Source: Triops longicaudatus
Lineage: Eukaryota; Arthropoda; Branchiopoda; Notostraca; Triopsidae
Direction: 5' to 3'
DNA length: 64,000 nucleotides
Assembly (NCBI GenBank): GCA_022885665.1
Contig: JAGQDJ010000260.1
Coordinates: 620,001-684,000 of the forward strand
Position 1 is the first letter of the stretch; the number at the start of each line of letters is the position of its first letter. Made by a program: the position numbers and the translations under genes. This document shows, piece by piece, positions 23,225-35,357 of this stretch. Below the pieces are notes generated by a model. That model did not search any database. It saw only the letters and a program-made list of their open reading frames with translations, and was not told where the DNA came from.

Positions 23225-23318
23225 GCAAATGCCAATGCGTAAGCATTCCTGGAAAGAGTAAAAGCCCTAGTTCCTTTTTTTTTATTGACTGACCGCGTAG
23301 GCTTTTGCCTATTGCGGT

Positions 23319-23521
23319 AAAACTGTTATATACAGTCAAGGGAAGTACAAAAATAACTTAAATAACAAGCATATGAACCAAAAAAGGAGTGTAATTAGTA
23401 CACTTAGGGAAAGTGTAGCNAAAACTGTTATATACAGTCAAGGGAAGTACAAAAATAACTTAAATAACAAGCATATGAACCAAAAAAGGAGTGTAATTAG
23501 TACACTTAGGGAAAGTGTAGC
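23319..23521. other. 101-bp perfect duplication around a single N
   Basis: Bases 23319-23419 and 23421-23521 read identically, separated by the only N in the window (23420). Identity to the last base with a one-N spacer is what unmerged overlapping contig ends look like. The true sequence most likely has one copy. Confidence 0.85.
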
Positions 23522-26176
23522 CCTAGTTCAATAATACTTCAAGGCCTTACTACTCCATTTCTGTGGCCGGATTACAAACAGAAATGCGAAACATTCTATG
23601 AGCATAGTCATTCCACATTTTATTGGCCCTGAAGTATCTTGTAACAACATCTCGGAACATTTTCATAAGAACTGTCCGCTGAAATATTTCTGTGAACATC
23701 TTTCAGAACATTTTACGAAAACTTCCCATTTTCATAGCCAATATCCACGGCAGAGGCAGGTTTACAATGGTCTTTACCACGAGCCCGCAAGTCACAAAGA
23801 AACACAAACACTGCGCCAACATAATTGTATTCCAGCAAAAAGGCACAATGGGAAGAAAAGTGACAGAAACGCAATCACAGCCACGTTTTCGTGGTCTAAA
23901 GTGTAACGACCTTTTACACTTTAATGTAGAACTCGTAAAAATTTCCCATAAAACTCTCAACCTAGACGCAATTGCTCAAGCTTTAACAAGTTTCGTAAAA
24001 GAAACAGGGCGTTTGCTTCCTAGTATTTGCATAGCCTTTCGTTGTGAGTGTTCAGTTTTGGGTCATTCCGATTCGCACCTGCTGCGAGTTCGTTATAATG
24101 GCCGCCACAGGGAGCCTTGCACCCACCTTGTTTTCCCCAATCCTATTTTTCTTCACTGCCTTCATCCTTGCGCCTCTTTCTCATTTGTAGTGCAACTCCA
24201 AGCACGCAGTGGAAAACAGCTGAATGCCAAGTCGGTTTCAAATTACGCTGGATCGCCATTGTTTCCGATTCTAGCTCGTTGCCAAGCCGTGACAAATCAC
24301 ATATTACTATTTTCCTAGGTCCACATTAACGTAAGCAAAAGCGCCATCCAAAACTCCTTCTACGGCATTCACTTCAAAAGCACGTTCTTCTCGCACATAT
24401 ACCTACACACATGACCTTAGTTTCTTTTCTCTTTCCTCTTTTTCTTTAATCACATTAATGAGCGCGGCTATGAACATGGAGACACCATATGAGAGCCAAA
24501 AGTCCGCTTTCTTACGAGACATGGTGACAGTCCCTTGTCTCGCCTGCTTCCCTTTCCGCTTGTAATGCTAAGCGCCACTGTGGTGCAAAAACATTCTCAT
24601 TTGGATGTCTTACTGCTTCATTTCCCAAGCAGGACAGGGAACTCGCGAGACATGGCGCTCTCCGAAAGAGGGAAAAGCTTATCGCGTGCTATAATTGCTA
24701 GCTTTCAGCGAGCTTAAAAGAGGGACAGGAAAGAGATGAGAAGAGGGTCCTGAAACTGGAAAGTTCCTCGCTGAAATACCTTCTCCCTCTCCCCTCTTTC
24801 CTACTTTTAAGCTTTTCATTATCCAGCAATAGCTTCACTGTTTAAGGTGCCGTTGGATGTTGGGATAACACAGAAATGCGTCAGATAAGAAGCATTTCAC
24901 ACCCTCTTGCGTTTCGTAACGTATCTAAGAGGACAGGAAAACGAGTACAACGTTCTGGCACTTTTAATCTCCAGATCACATCAATATTGCGATAAATCCA
25001 CTAGAAGTGCTTTAGAAAACAAATGTTTTTTTTTCTTTAAACAACAATGAAAAAGGAAACTAACCAGATAGAATGTTCTTCATTGTTGTCATTTCGAGAC
25101 TTCTTTTAAGCCTTTTACAGTGAGAAACACTTGTTTTCTCAATGACTGAGAGAACCAAACACTCGAATTTAGTGTAACACAATTTAATATTACTCAAATA
25201 AACTTTCATTCCAAAGTTTCGCCTTTGATTTTCCTTTTATGTTTTCCCCACGTGCAGCATAGGCTTAGATATTCTGGAGACTTGGCAAAAAGCGACGCGC
25301 ATTTACAGAAAGCACACAACGAAAATAGAGCAAAAAAATAATAAAAAATCCACGACTCAATAACGCAATAATTAGTCACTTATCAAAAGACAACACTGTA
25401 ACCGGTTTGTACTCATTTTGAGAACTTAAGCATGACGAAGACATTAATTGTGTATTTTTACGAAATTTATCTCCTAAATTTCTTTAGAAATACAGTACAG
25501 CACGAAACCTTTATTCCAAACTTTCAGTCAGTTCAAGCTTTTTGTAAGAGTATTGCAGTCAAATCAAAAATAAAATAAAAAAATCATGAAAAGGCATGCG
25601 TTTTGCGTGGAGGATGAATGAGTAATAACAGCCCCAATTACTTGACGAAAATTTCTATTACGAACGAATTTCGCTGAATAGCAGTACGTGGTTGGTCCAC
25701 AATGGACGAAAAGTCATATTAAGAGAGGGAAAGGTTTACGAGCTGCAAGAATTAACGAGTTAAACGCTCTCATACAGCAATGAGTCATCCGACCGGCGAC
25801 GGCCTGTTGCCATCATTCCCCAATTTGTAGTTCTCGTTTCGCCACCCACAACTCAGCAAGGGCTGAGTACCTTCTATTATAACCCCCCCCCCCCACCCTC
25901 ACGCATGCAGCTAAAAAAGCTCATTTCTCTTACGTTTAATTCTTTCACGCTCGTGTCCCTTTTTTTACCATATTTTTGGCCTTAATTTCCAAAATGGACC
26001 GCATAATGAAAACTGTCAGAAATTCCCACCCAAGCTGCTGGTGCCTGTCTGTGCAGAAACAAAAAGAAACATATTCATCCATCACTTAAGAACCACTATG
26101 GAACTTTTATGAAAAATCTTTCTCATTGCACTTTTTTATTGTTGGTGACGAGTGATTATCATTTCCCGATTACCCA
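23522..26176. other. Gene-poor spacer with one long unassigned frame
   Basis: A plus-strand frame of 208 codons (23692-24318) is open but resembles nothing known to me and has no splice or repeat support. A C-run lies near 25882. Otherwise AT-rich, unremarkable sequence. Confidence 0.35.
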
Positions 26177-26302
26177 AAATGCTTTTCCGAGAGCACCCTA
26201 TCTTTTAATTCAGGAAAAATAAAAAATCAGAAAAAAAGCTCGCTTTTAATTCAGGGAAGAAATGCTTTTCCGAGAGCACCCTTTCTTTTAATTCAGGAAA
26301 AA
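26177..26302. repeat. Local direct duplication, 43-bp unit
   Basis: AAATGCTTTTCCGAGAGCAC... at 26177-26219 is repeated almost exactly at 26260-26302. A partial third piece (GCTTTTAATTCAGGGAA, about 26241-26257) lies between them. A local duplication; no function visible. Confidence 0.65.
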
Positions 26303-27959
26303 AAATTGACAGTCGCTAAAGCGCCTTTTGCTTGTTTCCACCACAAACACCAAATCAATGGCGAATGCTGCAAATTGCAAAGTAGTTCAACTTCTTTCGA
26401 GCAAGTTTTGTCTTAGGAAGACGAGTGGTCGCAAGTTTGCCTTGGAAAGATACGCAAATGGATGAGATCGAAGCTGAGAATGACAATCAGATCTAATTAT
26501 CCCGGAGGCGAACGAAAATAGAGGCTGGGAGGGGCAGAAATACACCAAGTTAGAAGGCAACTTTCCTATTATCGGAGGGTTATCTCGCGTTTCCCATCAC
26601 CTACGCTTTTATTCTCATGTTCGACATTCGCTGCCGCGATGCTTGGGACGAAACGTAAGAAAAAGTGATGAACACGCAGCGTAACTTCATCTTGTCCGTA
26701 TAGATCCACCCCAGAATACGTAACGAATCTTCTTTTCCATAAGCCATCATCATCCAAGCCCCTTCAGGACCTCACGGCTTTCCTTCCAGGTTTCTTTTTT
26801 GCTTCTTGGCCCGACTACCTTGTTTTACATTGTTACAGTGTAATTTCCATAACAACGTTGACTTCGCCCCCACAGCTTTTTCATTTGTGAGTATTTCCAC
26901 AGCTTCAACACCTCCAACATCGCCCTTCACGGGGATTTGACCCAACATGAAGACCTCCCACGAATTTTAAAATCCTCCCAAAAATTCACTACCCTTTTCA
27001 CCTTCTGTAATGAAAATTCGTCCTCACAAGAAGCACCTCAGCGATAAATTTAAAACCCGAAGGAAGAATTCTTTTCCGAATAACAAACGAATTTAAAAGC
27101 ACAACACTTCAAAGCAAAAGGCACAGTTTAAGTTCGTATTCATGCATCAAACTCTTACCAAATTCGAAAACCAATTTATAGCTTAGCTTTCGCGAGTGGC
27201 GTATGAAACACTGGTGGGTTGAAAACCAAACGCCAGGTGGCGTTACGGTCACAACAGCTTTACTTCAGCACGGAAGAAATACTAACAAGTTGATTGTTTT
27301 CGTCAAACGTGATAGAAAGCACGTAGTCTACTAAAAAAATAGCGCTTCTAAGCCTAGTTAACAATGATTTCTTTCGTTATGAGAAAACAGTAACTTTACA
27401 CAGGTCCAAATTCAACCATCCACTGAAGTCCTTTTAAAGAATCTCGACGCTGTGACATTTTTTCTCCACAACTAGACAAAAAAATTGGTATAGAGAAATG
27501 TGGGCGTCGTCTTTCTGTTTATATAAAAAAAATCCTTTTTGCCACGAAAAAGGTTTATGGTTCATTATTGTCTAATTCTGCCTCTGAAACTAGACATTTT
27601 TCGATGAAATTTAATTACTGGATTAACCTAGCATAAAAAAACCTTAGCATTCTTCGTAAGTCATAGCTTTACACACAGACAATGCATAATATTTCTATTA
27701 ATATTTCAGGCGTAATATTTCTATTCATCCGAGCAATACCGTTAGCGTCCCTTCTAGTCATATTCTAAATGCTAAAAAACGGGTATTGAAAGTTAAAACT
27801 TCTATAGAAATGGAATATCCACTATATTAATTTCCCGTTGTTAATATATTTTTGTATTTAATCTCAGGCGCGCGTTAATGCTCATTGCCCTTCTTACATG
27901 TTTGAATTTACATATTTTTAAAAATATTTTTGTTATAAATATCACTTGTAATTCATATT
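26303..27959. other. AT-rich spacer
   Basis: No exon, RNA gene or repeat recognised. Confidence 0.35.
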
Positions 27960-28273
27960 GTCACTAACTAACGGTTGGGTTTTGCAATGCCGTGGTCTTT
28001 TCCCTGATTTTGCTAAGAAACATAAAGACTAAGGTTGAGGTCGCCAACGGAATCCGTATTCGCCACTGAGATACAATCTCCACTCGCTCTGTAGCTCTTT
28101 TTCTCCAGTTTCGCTGTCGCTCCCTCTTTATGGCTTCTTTTAAACACAAACGAAATCAACATAATCCCTTTGGTTTCGGAGAAGTGGCTTTCATTAGTCC
28201 AGAAACCAATAGTGCGGGAGATAAAAAGGAAAACTACGCTAAAATAATTAACAAAAATTGGCGTGACAATATT
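27960..28273 (-). repeat. Repeat family D, copy 2
   Basis: About 315 bp, an inverted copy of 1248-1587. In plus sense it contains a frame from 28130 starting MASFKHKRNQHNPFGFGEV, open for 72 codons. Copy 1 has a one-base deletion right after the shared ATG, so any protein would be lost there. Either element could be a non-autonomous transposon or a retro-copied gene fragment. Confidence 0.7.
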
Positions 28274-30451
28274 AATTTAATTTCTGTACTGAAAACAACG
28301 GAAAATTGCAAAACTCACGATAACAATATTTCTTTTCGAAGACTTTAAGCGAATGAATGATACTAGAATAATTAAATTCTTTTTAGAAAAATTAGTTTAA
28401 TCTGTATAAATTTTTAAACGCTATTGTGGGACTGTTTAGACTTGGCGTGTTGCTCTGCGGGTCAATAAAACACGGTACCACGCACTCACTTCTTGGGTGC
28501 TACCAAAAGTCAGTACTTTGAGAGCTCACTACGCATAACCGTTTCACGAAACACGCTCGATTCATGGTACACACAATCTAACAGGCGTTGGCTTTTTAGG
28601 CTTGCGTGCAGCTTGACTATTTGCTTTCGCCGTTTGCTTGAAAGTATTCGATTATACCAAAACGCTCTACATGCCGGTACCGGTAATGTAAACTTACTTG
28701 GCTCACTACAGACACAAGTTACATAACACGCATACGTGGCTTGCGAGCTGTTCACTTTTTATAGCTGACGTACCATAAGCGTTACTCGTAACCCATTGCG
28801 GTGAGGTCATGAAACTCGCCCTCACAAGGAGAGAAAGTAATGTAATTGTTGAATTATCCTTACTTTCGAAGCTCTTTGAATTTAGAGAAATTTCTTTTTG
28901 TAATTTCGGCATCCAAAATACTCATGTTTAGGAGACAGAGATGAACACGTTGAAGAACACTTAATTACCAGAAAGCCTATAAACAAACCTGAAACAAATA
29001 TTCTTCCTTTTTTCATTTTTTTTCTCGATTTTTTTCTTTTTTTTTTCTAAGCCCTCGCTTGGACTCAAGCGCATGAGAGAGTAATGTTTCATAAAGTCCC
29101 TTACAACGTAATAAAGGGCTCATGGTTCAGACTGTCGTTACATATACTCTATGGCAGAAGCATTATTGTTAGTTACCAATAAATTTTTTGCCTGCGATAT
29201 GCACAAAAAATAACTGCAGCACTTTCATCTCATAAAAAAGTAGCAAAATGTAATTTAAAAACTTAGTAAAAAAAATCAAGAAAAAACTAGATACCTACAA
29301 CACGAATATTACAGTCACATTTTTTATTGTTATTTTTTACCATTTTTCCAGCACGTCTGAAAATTCCCATGTTATTCTCCCATAAGGAGATTGTGTATAC
29401 CGGGCCGTAACAGCTAGAGTTGTTAAACCTACAGCTTTTCTGACGCATTGTTACGAATCCCGCCAAAACCCCAACGACAGCTCTTCGCTGAAACAATGAA
29501 TGCTTCAAGGGAGCATTCACACACAGCCGGCTATCACTTTTGCAGTGTCAGCACCCAAAAAATGCTTCCACACAAAACGTTTAATTGAGCCTGTTGTGTC
29601 AGCAACAATGAAGGAATGCATGGCTGAATACGATAACGGGCCCTTTTCTCATCCCTTAATTCTATTTCCGTTTTCCCTTTCCCCACTGAACACCCATTAC
29701 AATCCTTACGAGATAAAAAAAAAAAACTTAATTCTACCCAACGCGAGGATAAGATAAATAGTTCTCTATACACCTATCCATATTCATTTACTCCTTCATT
29801 TCGTACAAGAAACCAAAGAAAGGCAAAGCAGAGCGAAATTTATTCCACACTACAATTCCTACTGACAAGGCCCAAGCTTGGGTTTAAAAATACTGTAAAA
29901 GCCCGTTGATTTTCTGAAATGATGAAAACTGGGTCTCCCGAGTGCCACTGTCTATGATTACAACCCATTCGGTAAAGCCGTGCATCTCGTGACAATTCAT
30001 TATGAATTTCGACGCAAAACATTACAGATCCCTGGAGAGCTAATAAACTTCTATTATGGCGTCTGGCAAATTCTGAGCAAAAATCATATTCTGCAGTGCC
30101 GTCAGCAAGGGAAAATCACACTAAAAACACTAAAAAATTACAATTGTTTTGAGTGATCTTTTATTTTTTTTTTTATTTTTTTGTAAAGCCCGAATGAATT
30201 ATTGATACATCTAACATAAGCGCAATGCAGGACATTAAACCGAAAGCAATGTCCAAAGAAATCCTGCCATGACCAAAATCTCACTTTTGTCCACTTAAAA
30301 TTTCTTTCTGAGCATCGGTCAACAGAAAGAAACCCACGATTTGCCCATTTGCGAGATCATTTTCGAAAGCCAGCAAAAACACACTACCCTTAGCATCGAT
30401 CCTTGATTTCACACAGGAAAAACGGCCTGGCAGCCGGTTCCGTTATCGACA
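28274..30451. other. AT-rich spacer
   Basis: T-rich runs near 29010-29050 and 30160-30185. No gene recognised. Confidence 0.35.
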
Positions 30452-31330
30452 AGGACAATGTGAACACTTTGGGGCTTTTGATTTTTCTCTTCACACACAC
30501 ACAATATTGCAGCCCAAAGCTACGCGCATTCGATGGATTATTATCCTGGCTATCAAATGACGTGTTACACGTTCCAAAAAGATGAAAAACAAGACAATAT
30601 GACCATGAAACTAGAGCCTCTTCCTAGTGTACAAACTGAGATGCCGGGGACACAATTTGGAATAGGCGTTGTGTGTCGCCACAAGGACATCATTCGCTTG
30701 AACATCTTGTAAAAAACGCAGTATGGAGTTAAAATATGTGAATGAATTCTTACAGTTATACTCCCTATCGATACTGAAAACTTTCTAGCTCTGACTTGTG
30801 CCAAAAGATGCATCATTTTGACCAAATGACGACAGCAAGACAAGGCAGTGTTGTAAAGGAGTCGGCCACTTTCCTCAGTTATGTTTTGGTCTGTGGGAGC
30901 GGTCAAGTAGTAGGCTTTTCGGATTGCGAGTAGGGTGCAGCGTTGCCAAGTCGGTTCGCGGTAAAAACGGCTCAGTCCAAAGCGTACTAAATCACTTTGG
31001 AGTTCTAAAATATCGTACAAAATTAGCAGCGAATTTGTCGCGCATCTTTCGGCAGGTTACTCTCCAACTTATCCTCTACACAATTAGTATTTTTGCTTCA
31101 TTTTTCGGTAGATACATTGAGCGGTGCAACGAAATTCATAGGACCCGTTTCTTACAAAAAGTGACACAGATTTATTATTTTTTTCTCGTGTACGCTACTC
31201 TCTTTTTAGACAAAACTTTCCTCGTTTGTACTTCGTTGTACCCACGAAGTGTATAAATTTTTTCACATGCAAAACGTTTGTAGTTCATTAGTTACGATTT
31301 TTGTACAGTTTGCCCGACGCGTCAACCGTC
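30452..31330 (+). repeat. Repeat family E, copy 1 (about 0.88 kb)
   Basis: Inverted relative to 60368-61255, with high similarity end to end. Near its left end a pyrimidine/CA tract ends TATTGCAG and is followed by an open frame (SYAHSMDYYPGYQM, then LEPLPSVQTEMPGTQFGIG), stopping near 30711. The opposite strand is open for 151 codons across 30565-31020. Neither protein is recognised. The right end occurs alone at 10.2 kb, which hints at 5' truncation and a retroelement-like mechanism. Confidence 0.75.
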
Positions 31331-33397
31331 CTTCTACTGCTGAAAGTAAGGCGATGCCCAATTCGAAACTCGCGTGCTTCTTACGGGAACCATCTACGGC
31401 TAGAGTACACTTTCTTGTTGAAAGGTAAGTATAGGGGCGATGAGACATGCGATGAAAATTATAAAGCTATTTTTACACCCTTCAAAATTCCTTTTGTCAG
31501 AGGATAAATGGCCACCAACTTCCTCTTGGCCCTGCGAGGTACCAAAGTTTCGAACAATGAAAATAAGTGGGGAGAAGCTCCGTTTAATGTATATATTTCT
31601 CGAAAAGCTAGCCTCAAACTATCAAAGCCTTCATGCTCCCTTGTGGATCTCTGGCACCACACGAAATGGATCTTCCTGCTGCGTCGTTGCAAGACAAAGA
31701 CTAATTTCATTTGGGTGGAGTGCAAATAGGTGACTGGTCAGTAATTTAGCATTCTTCTTTCACGTTCCAGCGTCCCATCTGCTCTCGCAGGTAAATGGGC
31801 AACACAAAGCGAGCTTCAGCCGAACACACATCCATTTTCCAGCGCCTGGAAACACGTTTTTCAGATGGCTCGTAAAGGATGCCAGAAAAGCAGGCAAAAA
31901 GTTACAAATCACACTGTTTCGCAGGAAAACGCGTAGAAACTCGTTTCTTGCGACAGTCTACAACAGTTTATGGTATTTTTGTTTATTATGACTATTTTTC
32001 TTTACAGAACCACCCAACAGCGACATGGACCATGTCCAGCCATAGAAACAAAACTGCCCATATTATTTTCATACAGGTTGTTAGTCAATGAAGTTGCTGG
32101 CGAGATAAGGTTTCAGTTCCGTCCTTGGCATTGCGTCAACGTCAACAGAACACCCTATACACTTGCTTATCAACCGAGCAAACTGCCAAGACAGAGGCCC
32201 ATTAACGCCTTTTATATGCCTTTTCTTTATTTCACTCGTGTCTAGACCACGCCTTGTTAGGTCTACCATCACACCTATAGTTCAGAGACAGCTGGCAAGA
32301 CAGTGAAAGCGTGACGATACTAACACTCCGGCGCGAAAGAAGTGGAAGAAAAAAATCCGTTCCACAGTTCAACGCAGTCCTCTTGTACACGGCGTATTTG
32401 ACTATGTAAATGTTCTTTTAAGGGTAAAAAGATCTTCGATGGACTTCTGTTAAAGAGAGCTTTCACGACGGGGAGGACAGCCTGAAAGTTGAACAAACAA
32501 GACCCTTCCTCTTTGGTCAATAACGAAAACGACAAGAAAAAAAAAACGACAAGACAACGAACTTAACTTATACTAAAACTGACTTGAACTGAAAATAAAC
32601 CCAAGAGCATATGTAATGTAATATTCGCAGTTTGCTTATATGTCGCGTATCTCGAACACATATTTCTTAATTTGCAAAACGATAAATAAGTATATCAACC
32701 TTTTCATTTACAAGATCACGGGGTGTGGGCTAAAACGCGTGACTGTTGGGTAAATAGGCAAATACAAATTACTCACACAATTAAGACTTCCGTTTACGTC
32801 ACTATTTCCTGGTCTATGACTCTGAATTGCGAAAAAGTGGTTTTCCTTTGAGTACTTCCTTGTTTTGTGTACTGCGCAGTTACTATTTTCCACCTTTAGG
32901 TAAAACAGGCGTTGTGACCTCGGTTTAATTTCGCAATTTAAAAAAAAAATACTACGAAATCGCCAATTTTGGCTCATCTTGAATCCCCACCTTTCACGCA
33001 TTTATCCCACAGTCAGGAGTTACGGCCTCAAAACTGCTCACATTTCAAGAAAAATAGAACTCGCTAGTATTTCGAATAACATATCAATGTTATTAGAGTT
33101 TGTAAATACTCGGAAACCGATACTTTTTTCAAAGCAAACAAAAAGTATGGGTAACATGAGAACAGAATTTGTGTGCTCGTATACGAGGCTCAACGAGCTG
33201 TGGTTGCACAAGAAAAAGCGTGGCTTTTGAAAAGCGATCAGACGTTACGCCCGAGATTGAGAAAAGTGCACGGATAAGCTAGGGATCCTCGGATTGCCGT
33301 AAAAGCTTTTGTTCGTAATTGACCTATTGTGCCCATGTATCTTGCTATGCGTGGCCATCAGAGAAGCCGACCAACCGCTTCATACGTGATGTCACGT
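31331..33397. other. Spacer, no gene recognised
   Basis: Several overlapping short frames at 31.4-31.75 kb on both strands show no family resemblance. Nothing else supported. Confidence 0.35.
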
Positions 33398-33670
33398 ACA
33401 AAATGGCACTACATTAATTATTATGCAAGACAATCGCTAAAAAAAATCTGGAATTTAACCGGACTTTAGTTAGAAACGAACTTCTTCTATATTAACTGTC
33501 TTATTAGATTTTCATATACAAAATGGCGCTAAATTAACTATTATGCATGACACTCGCTAAAGACTTTTTTTTCTAGAAATGTTGAATACTCAAATTTAAC
33601 CGAACTTTAATTTGTGGGTAAGAACGCGTCCGATATAACAAACTTCTATATTAACTTTCTTATTATATTC
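33398..33670 (+). repeat. Two-unit tandem duplication, about 120-150 bp
   Basis: Unit 1 is 33398-33516 and unit 2 is 33517-33670. Both begin TACAAAATGGC, share TTATGCA-GACA-TCGCTAA, AATTTAACCG-ACTTTA and TTCTATATTAACT-TCTTATTA; unit 2 has small insertions. Confidence 0.65.
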
Positions 33671-34195
33671 TGTTATAAGAGCGTCCTTCATTGGGATTTT
33701 CAGCGAGATTTCCTTAGAATCCCGCTGATAGTTACTATTTGTTTCCTTAAAAGATTTAGGTTCAAAGTGAATGATTCTACAAGATTGGTTGTACGAAAAC
33801 TTAGCCGTGTTTATATTTTGTATCATCACATTTACGGGGTGCTAGACCACTTGAAGCCGACAACATGTCTCCATCTTAAAACATACCCCATGACCCTTCC
33901 GTTGTTCGCGCAAGCTAAGCTCTGCTATGCACATATCACAGTCAAATTTTGATAATAGGACAAGAAAACGCGCTTTATATTCATGTGCAGAAATCCACAC
34001 TGCATTTGTGTATAGAATCGATTAGATATTACAGCGTTCTCAACTTTTATTATTTCCACTCCATTTCAACGTTGCTCATATTACAATTATGCAGCTCTAT
34101 TTGACCTAAGTTATCAGCCTCTTAAATTGTTCGTACACGCAGGGTTGTATAACTTTGCTAAGAAATAGGTCTAGCTTAATTAGTTTATGGTGATT

Positions 34196-34452
34196 GTCAC
34201 CAATACAACTTACTTACGATGACAGGGAACTACACTCTTTGAATAAATCAATTTATTCACTTTAGCTAAATGTAATACACCACAAATACAAGGGCCAAAA
34301 AATGTTAACATGCATTATCTGTGCCTGTTCTGCCACAACAATCAAATCCCGCTAGCCTCGAACCCAGGCTCTACGGGGGTGACCGTTGTCTCCAATGGCC
34401 GTTACGTCACAGTGAACCGCGGGAAGTTTAAACGTGTCCCTCGCGGTTTCCA
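34196..34452 (+). repeat. Repeat family C, copy 2
   Basis: Same orientation as 22961-23224, diverged by substitutions and small indels. Blocks and peptide phrase are as listed for copy 1. Confidence 0.7.
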
Positions 34453-35208
34453 TCCGCGACAGTGATTTCAAATAAGTTTGGCTAAGGCTTTGGTATAGAC
34501 AAATCCTAATGTAATCATGATAATTTTCGGACATCATGCTGTGAAAATGGTTAAAAAATAAAAAGAAAATGCTGTGACAGTAACGTTCGAGTTGTAGACC
34601 TCTAGTGCACCCGTTTTGAGTTTTCCTTCCAAAAGGTTTCGATAAATTTTTAAATTACAGTTGAATTTCGCTCCTTTTTATACTCTTAAACTAGTTTAAG
34701 CTGAATTACGCTTAACTTAAAAGTTAAGCTAGGTTAAGTAATATAAGGTTGCTTTAAATCAGGATAACCGATATTCGTAAAGTACGCTTGACATGAAATA
34801 GCGAAATTACGCATATAAACAACGTTATTCCCTCGAGCCGGTTTGGACAAACAAAGGCAAGGTTTCATCTTTTGTCTCCGCTTAGTTGTATGACGACTGC
34901 CAAGGTAAGACAACGAGCCATTTCAGTTCGTCAATTACAACGGAAAGTTGAGCAAATAAACGTTGGCTTAAGTTCAACTCCTTCGACAAGATAAAGCGAA
35001 GGCAGTTTCGACACCAAAAGACTCCTCTTTGCACTTGTTTGAGTCAACAGAAGGCAAGGTCGAGCAACAAAGCTTAAATCCCGCATTTGAAGTCAACTAA
35101 AAGAACAATAATAACTACTCGACTTGTGTACCAATTCTTTACTTCAGCACTTGGTCTTCACCAAATTTACTAGTGCCATCTATCGAGCCCGTGGAAACTA
35201 CGAATCCG

Positions 35209-35357
35209 GCATTAGACGCTAACAACTGAAAGCCTTCGACCAACAATGAAAAAGCAAGGGGAAGCTCAGCGGAGCCTCGTGGCACCTTGCAATGCTTTAG
35301 CGTCGAATAGAGGATTTCGCACTTTCTAGCCGTTCGGGGCGCAATTTGGCAACGACT
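35209..35357 (+). mobile_element. MITE-like family B, copy 2
   Basis: Left end GCATTAGACGCTAA, middle CGACCAACAATGAAAAAGCA, internal right repeat TTTAGCGTCGAATAG (diverged), and the flank TCTAGCCGTTCGGGGCGCAATTTGG shared with the other copies. Most diverged of the three. Confidence 0.7.

Noticed and set aside
23692..24318. 208-codon plus-strand frame as a gene
   Set aside because: No recognisable motif or domain, alternative frames overlap it, and no repeat or splice support; kept only as a remark.
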